DNA of 64,000 nucleotides from Miltoncostaea sp963762825 (GTDB lineage: Bacteria > Actinomycetota > Thermoleophilia > Miltoncostaeales > Miltoncostaeaceae). The stretch is from positions 496,001 through 560,000 of the forward strand of contig CAVXLZ010000002.1 of the NCBI GenBank assembly GCA_963762825.1. The letters are read 5' to 3'. Position numbers and translations under genes: made by a program. The stretch's first letter is position 1. The number at the start of each line of letters is the position of its first letter. This document shows, piece by piece, positions 1 through 8,568 of the stretch. Below the pieces are notes generated by a model. It did no database searches. It saw nothing but the letters and a program-made list of their open reading frames with translations, and was not told the origin of the DNA.

Positions 1-458
1 GCGGGACGACGACACCGCGCCGCCGTGAGCCGCGCGCGCCTTTCGCCGAGCGCGACCCCGATCCGGTGACCTCGCCAGGGGGCTTTCGCCCCGCGCGTGC
101 CGAGAGCGTGGACATCCGGCCCGGACGTCTGGTCGCCCCGCCTGGCGCGACGACGGCGCGTGCCAGGGCAGGGAGGCCGACCCCGCGACCACCGCCGGGT
201 GCTGCGCCTCGATCAGATCGGCCAGAACGCGGGCCCGAGCAGACTCAGCCTGAGAGACGACGCCCCACAAGACCGCGGGTCGGCACAGGCGAACCCGTCC
301 GTCGGGGTACTGAGCAGCAGCCCGGGGATGGAGCGGGACGTTTGGGCGGGCGCAAGCCCCACAAGCCGACTGCCATTCAGGGAGCCGCCGCGCCCGGAAG
401 GGTTCACGGGTGACTGGGGCAGCGGCAGAAGATGGCGTCGAGGGCAGCGAGTTGGCCG
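1..458. other. No gene recognised
   Basis: Open frames here are rich in Arg, Pro and Gly and look like random high-GC frames. They have no ribosome binding site and no recognisable domain. I looked for tmRNA, RNase P RNA and SRP RNA signatures on both strands and found none. The region probably holds only the end of a neighbouring unit outside the window. Confidence 0.4.
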
Positions 459-522
459 GCCTTCAGCGAAGCGTGACGTTCACCGTGAGGCGGCGGCACG
501 GGTTCGAATCCCGTTGAGGGCA
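459..522 (+). pseudogene. tRNA-like element, probably a tRNA remnant
   Basis: A T-arm with consensus loop is present (5-bp stem at 498-502 and 510-514, loop TTCGAAT at 503-509). The next seven bases, TGAGGGC at 515-521, pair with GCCTTCA at 459-465 (one G-U pair), followed by a single discriminator-like A. Only 32 bases lie between the acceptor half and the T-arm. That is about ten too few for a D-arm plus anticodon arm, and I cannot fold a normal anticodon stem. No CCA is encoded. It may be a decayed tRNA, an integration scar or an unusual RNA. Confidence 0.3.
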
Positions 523-542
523 TCCCGCTGGCGATGCGGGAT
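522..542 (+). terminator. Hairpin directly after the tRNA-like element
   Basis: ATCCCGC (522-528) and GCGGGAT (536-542) form a perfect 7-bp stem with a 7-base loop right at the 3' end of the tRNA-like element. There is no T-run, so a terminator role is only a guess. Confidence 0.3.
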
Positions 543-670
543 CCGCCGTCGTCAGGCGGGTTCGCGTTCGGGTCCCCACCGCCCCTCACGCCTCTCACGG
601 CTCTCGCGAGGCGGACCCGGGTTATGCCCGGGCGAGCAGTAAAACGCTCACCGCGCCGTCCGCGAGCGCA

Positions 671-700
671 CCCCGACCCCGGCGGCCGCCGGGGTCGGGG
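671..700 (-). terminator. 30-nt perfect palindrome downstream of the 733-1347 gene
   Basis: The 15 bases CCCCGACCCCGGCGG at 671-685 are followed at once by their exact reverse complement at 686-700. The palindrome lies 33 bases beyond the stop codon of the minus-strand gene at 733. Terminators in this genome are long GC hairpins with poor T-tracts, so this is a plausible terminator for that gene. Confidence 0.55.
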
Positions 701-732
701 TCCTCGCCTGGGCGCTCACACGCCCGCGGACC

Positions 733-1347
733 TCACCACCACGGAGCGAACACCCGGAGAGCGCGGGGGTCGAGGTAGACGTCATCGATCTCCCAGCTGC
801 CGGAGTCGGCGCTGACGCGCAGCTGCACGTCCATGCTGCCGAGCGCCTGAAGCTCGTCCTTCGGCAGCAGGGTCGCAAGGGGGAGGATCGGGCTCGGCGC
901 CCAGACGCCCGTCGCGGCCGGGGCCTCGAACACGCCGGCCTTCTTGACCCTGTTGCCCGAGTAGATGATCTCGACCTTGAGCCGACCGGTGCCGGTCAGT
1001 TGGCGGACGGCCAGACGCATCGTCGGGTGGGCGGCGCTGACGCAGAAGGTCGGCGACACGGCAGACTTGCCCTCCGGCAGTCGGAGCGAGCGCGCGTCGG
1101 TCGCGTTCCGCAAGAAGAAGCTCTCGTTGCCCGAGACGACCGAGGCGCCGGCCATGGTCCAGGCTGGCATCCCCGCCTCGAACGCCCCGCCCGGGGCGAG
1201 GCTGTAGTCGGAATGATCGCCGAACTGCGCGAACGGCTGGGAGATCGGCGTGGCCGGGCAGGCGGCCTGGGCCGCCGCGGGTACCGCCAAGAGGGCGACC
1301 GCGAGGCCCGCCACGACTCCTCTGAACCGCCTGGATGAGATCGACAT
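733..1347 (-). CDS. Secreted protein of unknown function
   Basis: The predicted protein has 204 residues. It begins with a basic stretch and a hydrophobic Ala/Leu/Val segment ending near AQAA, a typical signal peptide with a cleavage site around residue 28. The mature part starts with a single Cys (CPATPISQPF) and is rich in beta-type sequence. A motif describing a W-x-x-x-G-A-S region and a C-terminal D-D-V-Y-L-D stretch suggests a jelly-roll or carbohydrate-binding-like fold, but I recognise no named family. An ATG two codons upstream (1353) would be only 3 bases from the GAGGAG sequence; the ATG at 1347 has 9-base spacing and is preferred. It stands alone and is followed by a strong hairpin. 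Confidence 0.7.
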   Translation of the reverse strand: MSISSRRFRGVVAGLAVALLAVPAAAQAACPATPISQPFAQFGDHSDYSLAPGGAFEAGMPAWTMAGASVVSGNESFFLRNATDARSLRLPEGKSAVSPTFCVSAAHPTMRLAVRQLTGTGRLKVEIIYSGNRVKKAGVFEAPAATGVWAPSPILPLATLLPKDELQALGSMDVQLRVSADSGSWEIDDVYLDPRALRVFAPWW

Positions 1348-1685
1348 GAGCATGTTCTCCTCGAGAGTGTCTCTTGGTCGTCGCGGCGACCCGTCTCCTG
1401 TACGACCTCACTATCGGCCGGGTCGATCCGCGCCGACGCTCTCTCTAGAGGCTTTGCCCGGTTCGCGAGCCCGTCTCGAGGTACACGCACAGCGGACCAG
1501 AGCCCCGGAGGGCGACTTTGAACAGCGGCTCGACGAGCGGCGCGGGATCGTGTGTCTCGGCCTGGGGACGCCTGTCCTCCCTGGTGGTCCGGGCCACCCC
1601 GAGCCCACGCGATCGGTCCAGCCCACCACGCCTCTGCGCCCGCCGGCGCGAGGGTCGCGTCGGCCCGGTCGCGATCGCCCGCCGG
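1348..1685. other. Intergenic region without recognised gene
   Basis: This 338-base gap separates the start of the secreted protein gene from the stop of the GYD-domain gene; both are on the minus strand. It should contain the promoter of the former. I see no convincing -35/-10 pair and no coding sequence. Confidence 0.4.
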
Positions 1686-2054
1686 TCAATCGAGCGCGTC
1701 GTACTCCGCCCTCCAGTTGGCCGACGCCCCGGGTGGCCGGTACGCGTGGGAGATCTCTCGAGCCCGCTCCAGGACCTCCCGAGCGTCCACCGACCGGAGA
1801 ACCTGAAACGTCTCCTGCCGCGCGAGCCGCCCGGAGGCGCACACCGCCGCCGAGTAGGCGGCCGCCGCCACCTCGTCGGGCATCGTGTAGACGACGAAGC
1901 CGTCGATGCTGCCGAGCGTCCAATAGAGGGACTCCATCTCGCCGCCCGCCCGCTCGATCGCCGCCCGGGCGGCATCTGCCCGGTCCGCGGGGTCGGCCAC
2001 CATCTGCCCCCAGGCTTCGCCGGTGTAGCTGAAGAAGGTCACGTACTTCGACAT
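1686..2054 (-). CDS. GYD-domain protein
   Basis: The protein has 122 residues and begins MSKYVTFFSYTGEAWGQM, a typical opening of the GYD family (small ferredoxin-like alpha/beta proteins of unknown role). The helix with the 'RAAIERAGGEMESLYWTLGSIDGFVVY' type pattern contains the Gly-x-(Tyr/Phe)-D region (GSIDGF) that names the family. The ATG at 2054 is preceded by AAGGGGAG with 5-base spacing, so the longer upstream frame is not used. The C-terminal extension (after about residue 95) is longer than in many GYD proteins. No operon partner is evident. Confidence 0.75.
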   Translation of the reverse strand: MSKYVTFFSYTGEAWGQMVADPADRADAARAAIERAGGEMESLYWTLGSIDGFVVYTMPDEVAAAAYSAAVCASGRLARQETFQVLRSVDAREVLERAREISHAYRPPGASANWRAEYDALD

Positions 2055-2310
2055 GGCTCCCCTTCCCGCGTTCGCTCGGTGAAGGGCGCTCGCCGCAAAG
2101 GCCCCAGCCGGAGCGCTCGAGGCAATCGTATTCCGGGGGTTCCGCAATTCACAAGGCGCCGGAGGGGCCGGCCCCGACCGGCGCAGGCGTGGATGCCGCC
2201 GCGGGTGCGGAGGGCAACCAACCCGACCGAGTCGGGCGCGGGCGACGAGCGGTGGTGGTGCCTGCTCCTGCCCCAGACCACCTCTCGGGCCTTCGGAATG
2301 CCTGTGGGCG

Positions 2311-3399
2311 TCATCCGGGCGTCAGCGCCACCTTCACCACCCCCGGCTCGCGCTCGGCCATCATCCGGTAGCCCTCCGCGGCCTCGCTCAACGGGAGCGT
2401 GTTGGTGAAGATCGGGCTCGGGTCGATGGCGCCCGCGGCCACGAGCTCGGCGAGCTCCGCGACGTACACAGGGCCGGGTTGGATCCCTCCGGTGATGGTG
2501 ATGTTGCGCGTCCACTGGTCCACCCAATCGACGCTTGCGAGGCGCCCGACAAATTGCTCCATCCCCACGCACGAAATGGACCCGCAGTGGCGTACGCATG
2601 CCTGCGAGAGGGCCATCGGCTCCTGTCCGGAGATCGTCTGGAGGACTGCGTGGACGCCTTGGCCGCTGGTCAGCTCCATCACCCGGTCGCGGATCTCCTC
2701 GGGCTCGCGCGACGTGATCGTCGTCGTCGCCCCCATCCGGGCGGCGATCGCGAGCCGGTCATCGTGGTGCCCGAGGCAGATGATCTGGTTGGCGCCCTTG
2801 ACGCGAGCCGAACCGACCGCACCAAGGCCCACGCCGCCGTCACCGATCACGAGGACGTCCTGCCCCGGTGCCAGGCGGGCCGAGACCGCCGCGTGCCAGC
2901 CGGTCGCGAGGTTGTCGATGCACGTGAGGAGCGCGAGCTCGTGCTCCGGGCCCTCGGCGGCCTCGGGCATGCGGGTGAGGGTGCCCGAGGCGAAGGGCAC
3001 GCGGACCAGCTCGGACTGGCAGCCCTGGACCTCGCCGCCGTAGGGCCAGAAGCCCGGGCCGAAGCCGAACGCGCCAGCCCCCGAGGCACATGGCCAGGCG
3101 CCGTCTCCGCAGTAGCCGCAGGTCCCATCGACGGGAAGCGGGAAGACGAGCACTCGGTCGCCGGCGGCGAACCCACTCACCTCCGGACCCACCGCCTCGA
3201 CCGTTCCGAGGCACTCATGGCCGGTCCGCATCCCAGGAGGGAAGCCCAGCTCCTCGCCGGCGTGGTAGTAGTGCAGGTCCGATCCACAGATCGCGCCGAG
3301 CGTGACCCCTACCACCGCGTCCGTCGGCTGCTCGATCGCGGGCTCGTGGACATCCTCGACGCGGATGTCCTGGTTGCCGAAGAAGCACGTCCCTTTCAT
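2311..3399 (-). CDS. Zinc-dependent alcohol dehydrogenase (MDR family)
   Basis: The 362-residue protein has the medium-chain dehydrogenase layout. An N-terminal GroES-like domain carries catalytic zinc ligands Cys38 (GAICGSDLH) and His61-Glu62 (TGHE). A Rossmann domain carries GDGGVGLGAVG near residue 187. The structural zinc lobe is reduced: three Cys are visible (TCGYCGDGAWPC) where classic enzymes have four in a CxxCxxC...C pattern. It probably oxidises an alcohol or polyol with NAD(P), but the substrate cannot be told. The start ATG has a GGGAAGG element 6-9 bases upstream. It is monocistronic or reads toward the GYD gene. Confidence 0.85.
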   Translation of the reverse strand: MKGTCFFGNQDIRVEDVHEPAIEQPTDAVVGVTLGAICGSDLHYYHAGEELGFPPGMRTGHECLGTVEAVGPEVSGFAAGDRVLVFPLPVDGTCGYCGDGAWPCASGAGAFGFGPGFWPYGGEVQGCQSELVRVPFASGTLTRMPEAAEGPEHELALLTCIDNLATGWHAAVSARLAPGQDVLVIGDGGVGLGAVGSARVKGANQIICLGHHDDRLAIAARMGATTTITSREPEEIRDRVMELTSGQGVHAVLQTISGQEPMALSQACVRHCGSISCVGMEQFVGRLASVDWVDQWTRNITITGGIQPGPVYVAELAELVAAGAIDPSPIFTNTLPLSEAAEGYRMMAEREPGVVKVALTPG

Positions 3400-3697
3400 C
3401 GTCGGCCTTCCCTTCGGTGAGGCCCGGTGCGCCCGAGCGGCGTCCCGGGCACCCGAGCATCCTCCATCGCGTCGGCGGCCAACAAGGTGGGAGGCGACGC
3501 CGTCTCGCCACGCGAGTCACATCGTGCACGGCGGACACCGGTAGGCCGGCCCGTCGGAGCGCGCCCAGCTGCCGAACGCTGGGGTACGCCCGCGAGTCCT
3601 ACCCCACAGACGCCGGGGCTCGCCGTAGCTCCACGCCCAGACCCGCGGGTGACGGGCGAAGGCCCTCGGTGGACGCGAGGGGTGGAGGAGGAGGTCC
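3400..3697. other. Intergenic region without recognised gene
   Basis: About 300 bases lie between the stop of the RCC1/RTX protein gene and the start of the alcohol dehydrogenase gene, both on the minus strand. It likely holds the terminator of the first and promoter of the second. I recognise no clear motif and no gene. Confidence 0.35.
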
Positions 3698-5953
3698 CTA
3701 GCGCGTTGGGGCGGCGGCGCTCCTGCGCGCCCGCGCGACGACCTCGCAGCCGCGCACCACGTCGAGGGCGTCCACGAGGACGCCGTCCCATCCCGGGCCG
3801 CACACCACCACGTCGCGGACACCGTCGGCGACGCTCACCAGGTCGTGGCCGCGCCCGCCGTAGATTCGGTCGGAGCCCACCCCGCCGGCGAGGACGTCGT
3901 CGCCCGACCCTCCCTTGAGGAGATCGTTGCCCTGCCCACCGTAGGCGCGATCGCGCCCCGCGCCGGCCGACAGCACGTCGTCGTCCGATCCGCCCTCGAG
4001 GATGTCGTCGCCGGCGCCCGCCCAGATGCGGTCGGAGCCCGGGCCGCCCTTCAGCGTGTCGGCGCCCGCAGCTCCGTAGAGGCGATCGTTGTCACCGAGC
4101 CCGAGCAACAGCTCTCGGCGCGCGCTTCCGCGGAGGACGTCGCGGCCGGAGGTGCCCCTCACGACGAACCGGCTCGGCGGAGTGATCGGCGCGGCGACGG
4201 GCGGCGGCGAGGCGCCGGGGGAACCGGGGGTCGCGGCGGCCACGATCTCGAAGCCGGTCACGGCACGGTCGTCTTCGGCCGCGCTGTTGCCGGGCGTGGA
4301 ATCGGGATCCAGGCCCGAGGATGACGCGACCTCGGCGACGGCCCTCACCTGCGCCGGAGCGAGCGCGTCGACCGTGAGCAGGAGGGTGGCCGTGGCGCCC
4401 GATGGGATGGCACCGATCGTCCACAGGGCCGTGTCGGGGTCGTAGGTGCCCGCGCTGGCGCTGGCACCTACGAGGCGGGTGGGCGAGGGCACGCGCAGGT
4501 GGACCGCGACGCCGGAGACGGCGTCGGGGCCGGCGTTGGTGACGGTCGCCCGCAGCAGCACCCGATCCCCAACCGAGACACTGGTCGCCGAGGGCTCGAG
4601 CGCGAGCGAGAGGTCGCCCACCGCCTCCCCGACGCGCCCGCCGACGACGACCGGTGAGATGGAGCCCGGCGTCTCGTCGTCGCCGATGCTCGCGGTGTTG
4701 CCGTAGCCCAGCCGGCCGAAGGTCCCGAGACCCCAGCAACGAAGGCTGCCGTCGTCGAGGACGGCGCAGGTGTGGGCGAACCCGGCCGAGACCGCCCGTG
4801 CGGTGCGCCCGGAGCCGAGATCGACGACTGCGGTGGCCGAGGGGTGCTCGTTGTCACCGATGATCGCGGTGTCGCCGAGGCCCAGACGGCCGTTGGCGCC
4901 GTCGCCCCAGCACCTGATGCTTCCGTCATCGAGGACGGCACATGTGTGAGAGCCGCCTGCGCTGATGCTCACAGCCGTCCGGCCGCTGCCGAGGGCCACG
5001 GCCGGAACGCTGCCCGGGAATTCGTCGTCGCCCACGCTGGCCACGCTCGCCTGGCCGAGCTGCCCGAGGGCACCGTCACCCCAGCAGCGGACGCTGCCGT
5101 CGTCGAGCAGGGCGCACGTGTGGGAGCCTCCGGCGCTGATGGCCCGCGCGGTGCGGCCGGTGCCGAGGAAGACCGGCACGACGCTGCCGGGGGCTTCGTC
5201 GTCGCCGATGCTCAGCAGGTTTCCGTAGCCGAGGCGACCCGACGTGCCGAGGCCCCAGCAGCGCACGCTGCCGTCGTCGAGCAGCGCGCACGTGTGGGAG
5301 TTGCCGGCCTTGACGGCCGTCGCGGTACGGCCGGCGCCGAGGTAGACCGGCGCGACGCTGCCCGGGGTCTCGTTGTCGCCGATGGTCAGCAGGTTTCCGT
5401 AGCCGAGGCGACCCGAGGTGCCGAGGCCCCAGCAGCGCACGCTGCCGTCGTCGAGGAGGGCGCAGGTGTGGGAGTTGCCGGCCGTGACGGCGGTCGCGGT
5501 GCGGCCGGCGCCGAGGTTGACGGGGGCGACGCTCCCCGGAGTCTCGGTGTCGCCGATCGAGAGCAGGTCGCCGTAGCCGAGGCGACCCGAGGTGCCGAGG
5601 CCCCAGCAGCGCACGCTGCCGTCGTCGAGCAGCGCGCACGTGTGGGAGTTGCCGGCCGTGACGGCGGTCGCGGTGCGGCCGGAGCCGACGAAGACCGTGG
5701 TGGCCGAGTCGGGGAGCTCGTTGTCACCGATCACCGCGAGGTTGCCGTAGCCGAGACGACCGGCGGCCCCGTCGCCCCAGCAGCGGACGTTGCCGTCGGT
5801 CGTGATCGCGCAGGTGTGCTGATCGCCCGCGGCGACCAACCCCTGCTGAGCGCTCCTGACTCCCGACTCGGCCTGATCGGCGCGCGCGAGTGAGGAGAGG
5901 GTCAGCCCGAGGGCCGCGAGGACGATCATCCCCGCGACGATTGCGAGGGCCAT
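3698..5953 (-). CDS. Secreted surface protein with RCC1, DUF11 and RTX repeats
   Basis: The 751-residue protein starts with a hydrophobic signal segment (ALAIVAGMIVLAALGLTL). Next come seven RCC1-type units of 58 residues, each with HTCA(I/L/V)-x-D-G-S-x-R-C-W-G and GRLGYG, which would close into a seven-bladed propeller. A DUF11-like domain follows (residues about 460-580, with DRVLLRATVTNAG and VHLRVP). After a Pro-rich linker, the C-terminus carries calcium-binding RTX nonapeptides (GGxGxDxLx type, for example GGPGSDRIWAG and GGSGDDVLAGG). Two Cys per RCC1 unit suggest disulfides outside the cell. The ATG at 5953 is chosen because the upstream frame lacks signal character. It is divergent from the DUF389 gene. 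Confidence 0.8.
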   Translation of the reverse strand: MALAIVAGMIVLAALGLTLSSLARADQAESGVRSAQQGLVAAGDQHTCAITTDGNVRCWGDGAAGRLGYGNLAVIGDNELPDSATTVFVGSGRTATAVTAGNSHTCALLDDGSVRCWGLGTSGRLGYGDLLSIGDTETPGSVAPVNLGAGRTATAVTAGNSHTCALLDDGSVRCWGLGTSGRLGYGNLLTIGDNETPGSVAPVYLGAGRTATAVKAGNSHTCALLDDGSVRCWGLGTSGRLGYGNLLSIGDDEAPGSVVPVFLGTGRTARAISAGGSHTCALLDDGSVRCWGDGALGQLGQASVASVGDDEFPGSVPAVALGSGRTAVSISAGGSHTCAVLDDGSIRCWGDGANGRLGLGDTAIIGDNEHPSATAVVDLGSGRTARAVSAGFAHTCAVLDDGSLRCWGLGTFGRLGYGNTASIGDDETPGSISPVVVGGRVGEAVGDLSLALEPSATSVSVGDRVLLRATVTNAGPDAVSGVAVHLRVPSPTRLVGASASAGTYDPDTALWTIGAIPSGATATLLLTVDALAPAQVRAVAEVASSSGLDPDSTPGNSAAEDDRAVTGFEIVAAATPGSPGASPPPVAAPITPPSRFVVRGTSGRDVLRGSARRELLLGLGDNDRLYGAAGADTLKGGPGSDRIWAGAGDDILEGGSDDDVLSAGAGRDRAYGGQGNDLLKGGSGDDVLAGGVGSDRIYGGRGHDLVSVADGVRDVVVCGPGWDGVLVDALDVVRGCEVVARARRSAAAPTR
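4700..5845 (-). repeat. Seven tandem RCC1-coding repeats of 174 bp
   Basis: The repeat period is exactly 174 bases: the same GCGCACGTGTGGGAG string starts at 5112 and 5286. The three middle units (about 5190-5720) are nearly identical at the DNA level, while the outer units have diverged. This is a sign of recent unit duplication or gene conversion. Confidence 0.8.
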
Positions 5954-6096
5954 GCGACGCGACGAACTCCATGGGACCTGTATGGCTCGGTGCTCCCGTC
6001 TCAGATGTGGTGTGCCGCCGAGACATCGGGTGCCGGCGCTCCGACTTGAGGGCTCGGGTCTGCCGCACCATCCGACGCGTCCGCGAGGATGTCGTG

Positions 6097-7167
6097 ATGG
6101 GCGAGCGGGAGAGCTCTCAGACCGACTCGGCCACGAGTGGGGAACCGCGCCGGGAGACACGACTCCGCAGGGTTCATGTCCGCCTGAGCGAGCCGGAGCG
6201 GCGGGCGGCCCTCGCCGAGCTCTTCTACGAGGGCCCCGAGCTGATCCCCTACCTGCGCCGTCTCGGTGTGCTGATGGGTCTCTCGGTGACGATCGCCACC
6301 TTCGGAATCCTGGGCGACTCCGCGGCCGTGGTGATCGGAGCGATGCTGGTGGCGCCCCTGATGACGCCGATCACCGCGCTCGCCGCAGCGCTCGTGATGG
6401 GCTGGCCGGGGCGCCAGGGCATTCAGCTCGGCATCGTCGCGGGCGCGAGCGCGGGCGCGGTAGCGCTCTCGTGGCTGCTCGTCCGCTTCGTGCCCCAGGA
6501 GCGACTCATCGATCTCCCCGACGAGCTGCTGGCGCGCACCCAGCCGGGCCTGCTCGATCTCGGGATCGCCATCGCAGCCGGGGCGGCCGGGGCCTATGTG
6601 AGCATCCGGCCGAGGGCCGGGACGGCCTTGCCGGGCGTCGCGATCGCGGTCGCCCTGGTGCCCCCGCTCGCGGCCCTCGGCGTGACGCTCGCCCACGGAA
6701 CCGGCGAGCTCGCGCGCGGGGCGCTCCTGCTGTTTCTCACCAACCTGGCGGCGATGGTCTTCTCGGCGGCCGTGGTCTTCCTCATGATGGGCTTCCACGC
6801 CACCTTTCGCCCCGCACGCCTCACCCGGCGCATCCGGACCGGCCTGCTCATATCGCTGGTAGCGGTCGTCGCCGTCGCGGTCCCGCTCGGCCTCCAGAGC
6901 CGCGACTCGCTTGCGGAGGCTCGTGACGACGAAGGCGCCGGACGGGCCATCGCGGAGTGGGTCGGAGAGCGTGATCTGACCGTCGAGCGGACCGAGGTCG
7001 AGCGGCGGGGGCCCCGGGTCGGGGTCGTGGTCAACCTCATCGGTGCCAGCACGCCGGCCGCCGCCGCCTCGCTGTCGGAGTCGCTCGCGCGGGAGCTCGG
7101 GGCCCCCATCGATCTCACGCTCAGGGTGACCGCCCGCCAGGAGATCCGGGTCCTGTCGCCTGGTTGA
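6097..7167 (+). CDS. DUF389 membrane protein
   Basis: The 356-residue protein has a soluble N-terminus and six or more hydrophobic segments from about residue 60. Characteristic DUF389 stretches are 'MLVAPLMTPI' and 'VALVPPLAALG'. The C-terminal soluble domain (residues about 280-350) is alpha/beta. The family is common in actinobacteria and cyanobacteria; its function is not established. The ATG at 6097 has GAGG nine bases upstream. It is divergently transcribed from the RCC1 gene with a 143-base shared upstream region. Confidence 0.8.
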   Translation: MGERESSQTDSATSGEPRRETRLRRVHVRLSEPERRAALAELFYEGPELIPYLRRLGVLMGLSVTIATFGILGDSAAVVIGAMLVAPLMTPITALAAALVMGWPGRQGIQLGIVAGASAGAVALSWLLVRFVPQERLIDLPDELLARTQPGLLDLGIAIAAGAAGAYVSIRPRAGTALPGVAIAVALVPPLAALGVTLAHGTGELARGALLLFLTNLAAMVFSAAVVFLMMGFHATFRPARLTRRIRTGLLISLVAVVAVAVPLGLQSRDSLAEARDDEGAGRAIAEWVGERDLTVERTEVERRGPRVGVVVNLIGASTPAAAASLSESLARELGAPIDLTLRVTARQEIRVLSPG

Positions 7168-7236
7168 CCGGTCGCTCAACCGAACTGGCTCGTCGCCTCG
7201 GACACCTTCCGTAACCAACGACGGGAGATTCCGGAC

Positions 7237-7830
7237 ATGAGAAGGTTCCTTCGCATCCCACTCGCCGCGACGCTGCTCGCGGTTCTCGCGTTCGGCCTCG
7301 TGGCCTGCGGCAGTGACGACGACGCCGCCGATGCCACCACCGAGGCCACCGCCACCACCCTGGCGCTCACCGGTGAGGGCACCACCTTGGCGCTCGACGC
7401 CGGAACGGCGAAGGTGCTCGCCGACAACAAGGTCGAGGTGGCGCCGATCGACCCCGCGACGGCCGGCGGCGACGGCATCACCTTCCCGATCACCGGCGGC
7501 TCGGTCGAGGCCGAGAGCCTGGCCGGCACGATCGATCACAGCGGCGGCCTGATGTTCAGCGCCGGCGGCACCGACCTGGAGCTGACCGACTTCGTGATCG
7601 ACACCGCCGCCGGGACGCTGTCGGCGACCGCCGGCGGTTCCTCGGTCACGATTCTGGACGTCAACCTGTCGGGCCTGACGCGCAGCGACGATGGGGGCAC
7701 GATCGTGCTCGAGGGCATCACGGTGGCCCTCTCCGCCGACGGCGCCGCCGCACTCAACGACACCTTCGGGGTGACCCTCTTCGAGGAGGGTCTCGCGATC
7801 GGCGACGTGACGGTGCGCGCGACCGCCTGA
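7237..7830 (+). CDS. HtaA-like lipoprotein
   Basis: The 197-residue protein has a lipoprotein signal (LAFGLVAC with Cys24) and an Asp/Thr-rich tether. One HtaA-type domain then fills the rest. Its hallmarks are the 'TTLALDAGTAKVLADNKVEV' opening, 'ITFPITGGSVEAESLAGTI', 'HSGGL' and 'LTDFVIDT'. HtaA domains bind haem in corynebacteria, but in Thermoleophilia-like genomes they are abundant and of unproven function, so haem binding is only an option. A GGGAG site precedes the ATG. The gene ends in a strong terminator. Confidence 0.75.
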   Translation: MRRFLRIPLAATLLAVLAFGLVACGSDDDAADATTEATATTLALTGEGTTLALDAGTAKVLADNKVEVAPIDPATAGGDGITFPITGGSVEAESLAGTIDHSGGLMFSAGGTDLELTDFVIDTAAGTLSATAGGSSVTILDVNLSGLTRSDDGGTIVLEGITVALSADGAAALNDTFGVTLFEEGLAIGDVTVRATA

Positions 7831-7835
7831 CCGGG

Positions 7836-7869
7836 GCCGAGCCCGGGGAGTGCGCTCCCCGGGCTCGGC
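7836..7869 (+). terminator. 15-bp perfect terminator hairpin
   Basis: GCCGAGCCCGGGGAG (7836-7850) and its exact complement (7855-7869) flank a TGCG loop, five bases after the stop of the HtaA-like gene. There is no T-tract, as usual in this window. Confidence 0.75.
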
Positions 7870-7920
7870 ATGGCAGGCGGTGACATCCGCCCGTTGCGCG
7901 CGGGGCCGCGGAGGGTGAGG

Positions 7921-8460
7921 ATGGACATGATGTCCACGACGATCGCCGATCAGGTCTTCGCGAAGGTCACGGCTCTCATCGACGCCGAGCCCGGTCTCAC
8001 ACGGGCGCACGCGATCCGCAGGCTGGCGGGTGAGATGGGGCGCTCCGTGCCCGCCACCTCCTCGGCCTTCTACGGGGGAGCGCGTCGCGCCCGGGAGAGA
8101 GGCGCCGGAGCGGCCACCTCCGCACCCGCCCAGCGACGCATCCGGACATCGGGCAACGCCGGAGCTCCCCGGCTGTACGCCGAGATGCTGCCGCTCGTCG
8201 AGGCCGGCGCGACGATCGAGCAGGCGGCGCGTCGCTTCGGCGACGAGGACGACGTGGAGGAGATCGCCGCCGGATTCGCCAGATGGATGGAGCGCGATCA
8301 ACCACCCACGCGCGCGCGAGCGGGCGCCGTTGTGGACGCAGAGGCGCGGATCACGTCGCTCGAGGCGGAGAACCGCGCCCTGCGGCGCGATCTGGTGCGA
8401 GCCCGGCAGGCGGTCGAGCGTGCCCGGGCGATCCTCGACACGGCATCTGACCTTCCCTGA
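7921..8460 (+). CDS. Uncharacterised helical protein with C-terminal coiled coil
   Basis: The 179-residue protein is almost entirely helical. Residues about 8-45 (ADQVFAKVTALIDAEPGLTRAHAIRRLA) look like a small helix-turn-helix module. A second helical unit follows a basic linker. The C-terminus (about residues 130-170, EARITSLEAENRALRRDLVRA) is a leucine-heptad coiled coil. This layout suggests a DNA-binding or adaptor protein, but I cannot name a family. GGAGG lies 6 bases before the ATG at 7921; the ATGs at 7927 and 7930 are alternatives. It lies just upstream of the hydrolase-MarR fusion gene and may be co-transcribed. Confidence 0.65.
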   Translation: MDMMSTTIADQVFAKVTALIDAEPGLTRAHAIRRLAGEMGRSVPATSSAFYGGARRARERGAGAATSAPAQRRIRTSGNAGAPRLYAEMLPLVEAGATIEQAARRFGDEDDVEEIAAGFARWMERDQPPTRARAGAVVDAEARITSLEAENRALRRDLVRARQAVERARAILDTASDLP

Positions 8461-8568
8461 GCGACGCCGGCTGCGCCGGCCGGCCGACCGGGCGGGGCTT
8501 GACCCGGATCTCAGATCGGCATCGCCGCGCGCCGAGAAGGAGGCAACGCCCACGCCCGGGACCTCCGC

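Noticed and set aside
60..522. tmRNA, RNase P RNA or SRP RNA ending in the T-arm-like element
   Set aside because: No tmRNA tag frame or 5' partner strand for the acceptor was found, and no conserved core of RNase P or SRP RNA is visible on either strand.
459..522. Selenocysteine tRNA
   Set aside because: A TCA triplet sits in the middle, but there is no long variable arm, no 8-bp acceptor and no normal anticodon stem.
97..642. Plus-strand open frame near the left end
   Set aside because: It runs through the tRNA-like element, is rich in Arg/Ser/Pro, lacks a ribosome binding site and matches no family.
4700..5845. CRISPR array or satellite repeat
   Set aside because: The 174-bp periodicity is in frame with the RCC1 protein units and has no spacers.
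6001..8553. 850-codon open frame on the minus strand
   Set aside because: It is antisense to the DUF389, HtaA-like and helical-protein genes. Its sequence is mostly Arg, Gly, His and Asp with no domain, as expected from reading GC-rich codons backwards.
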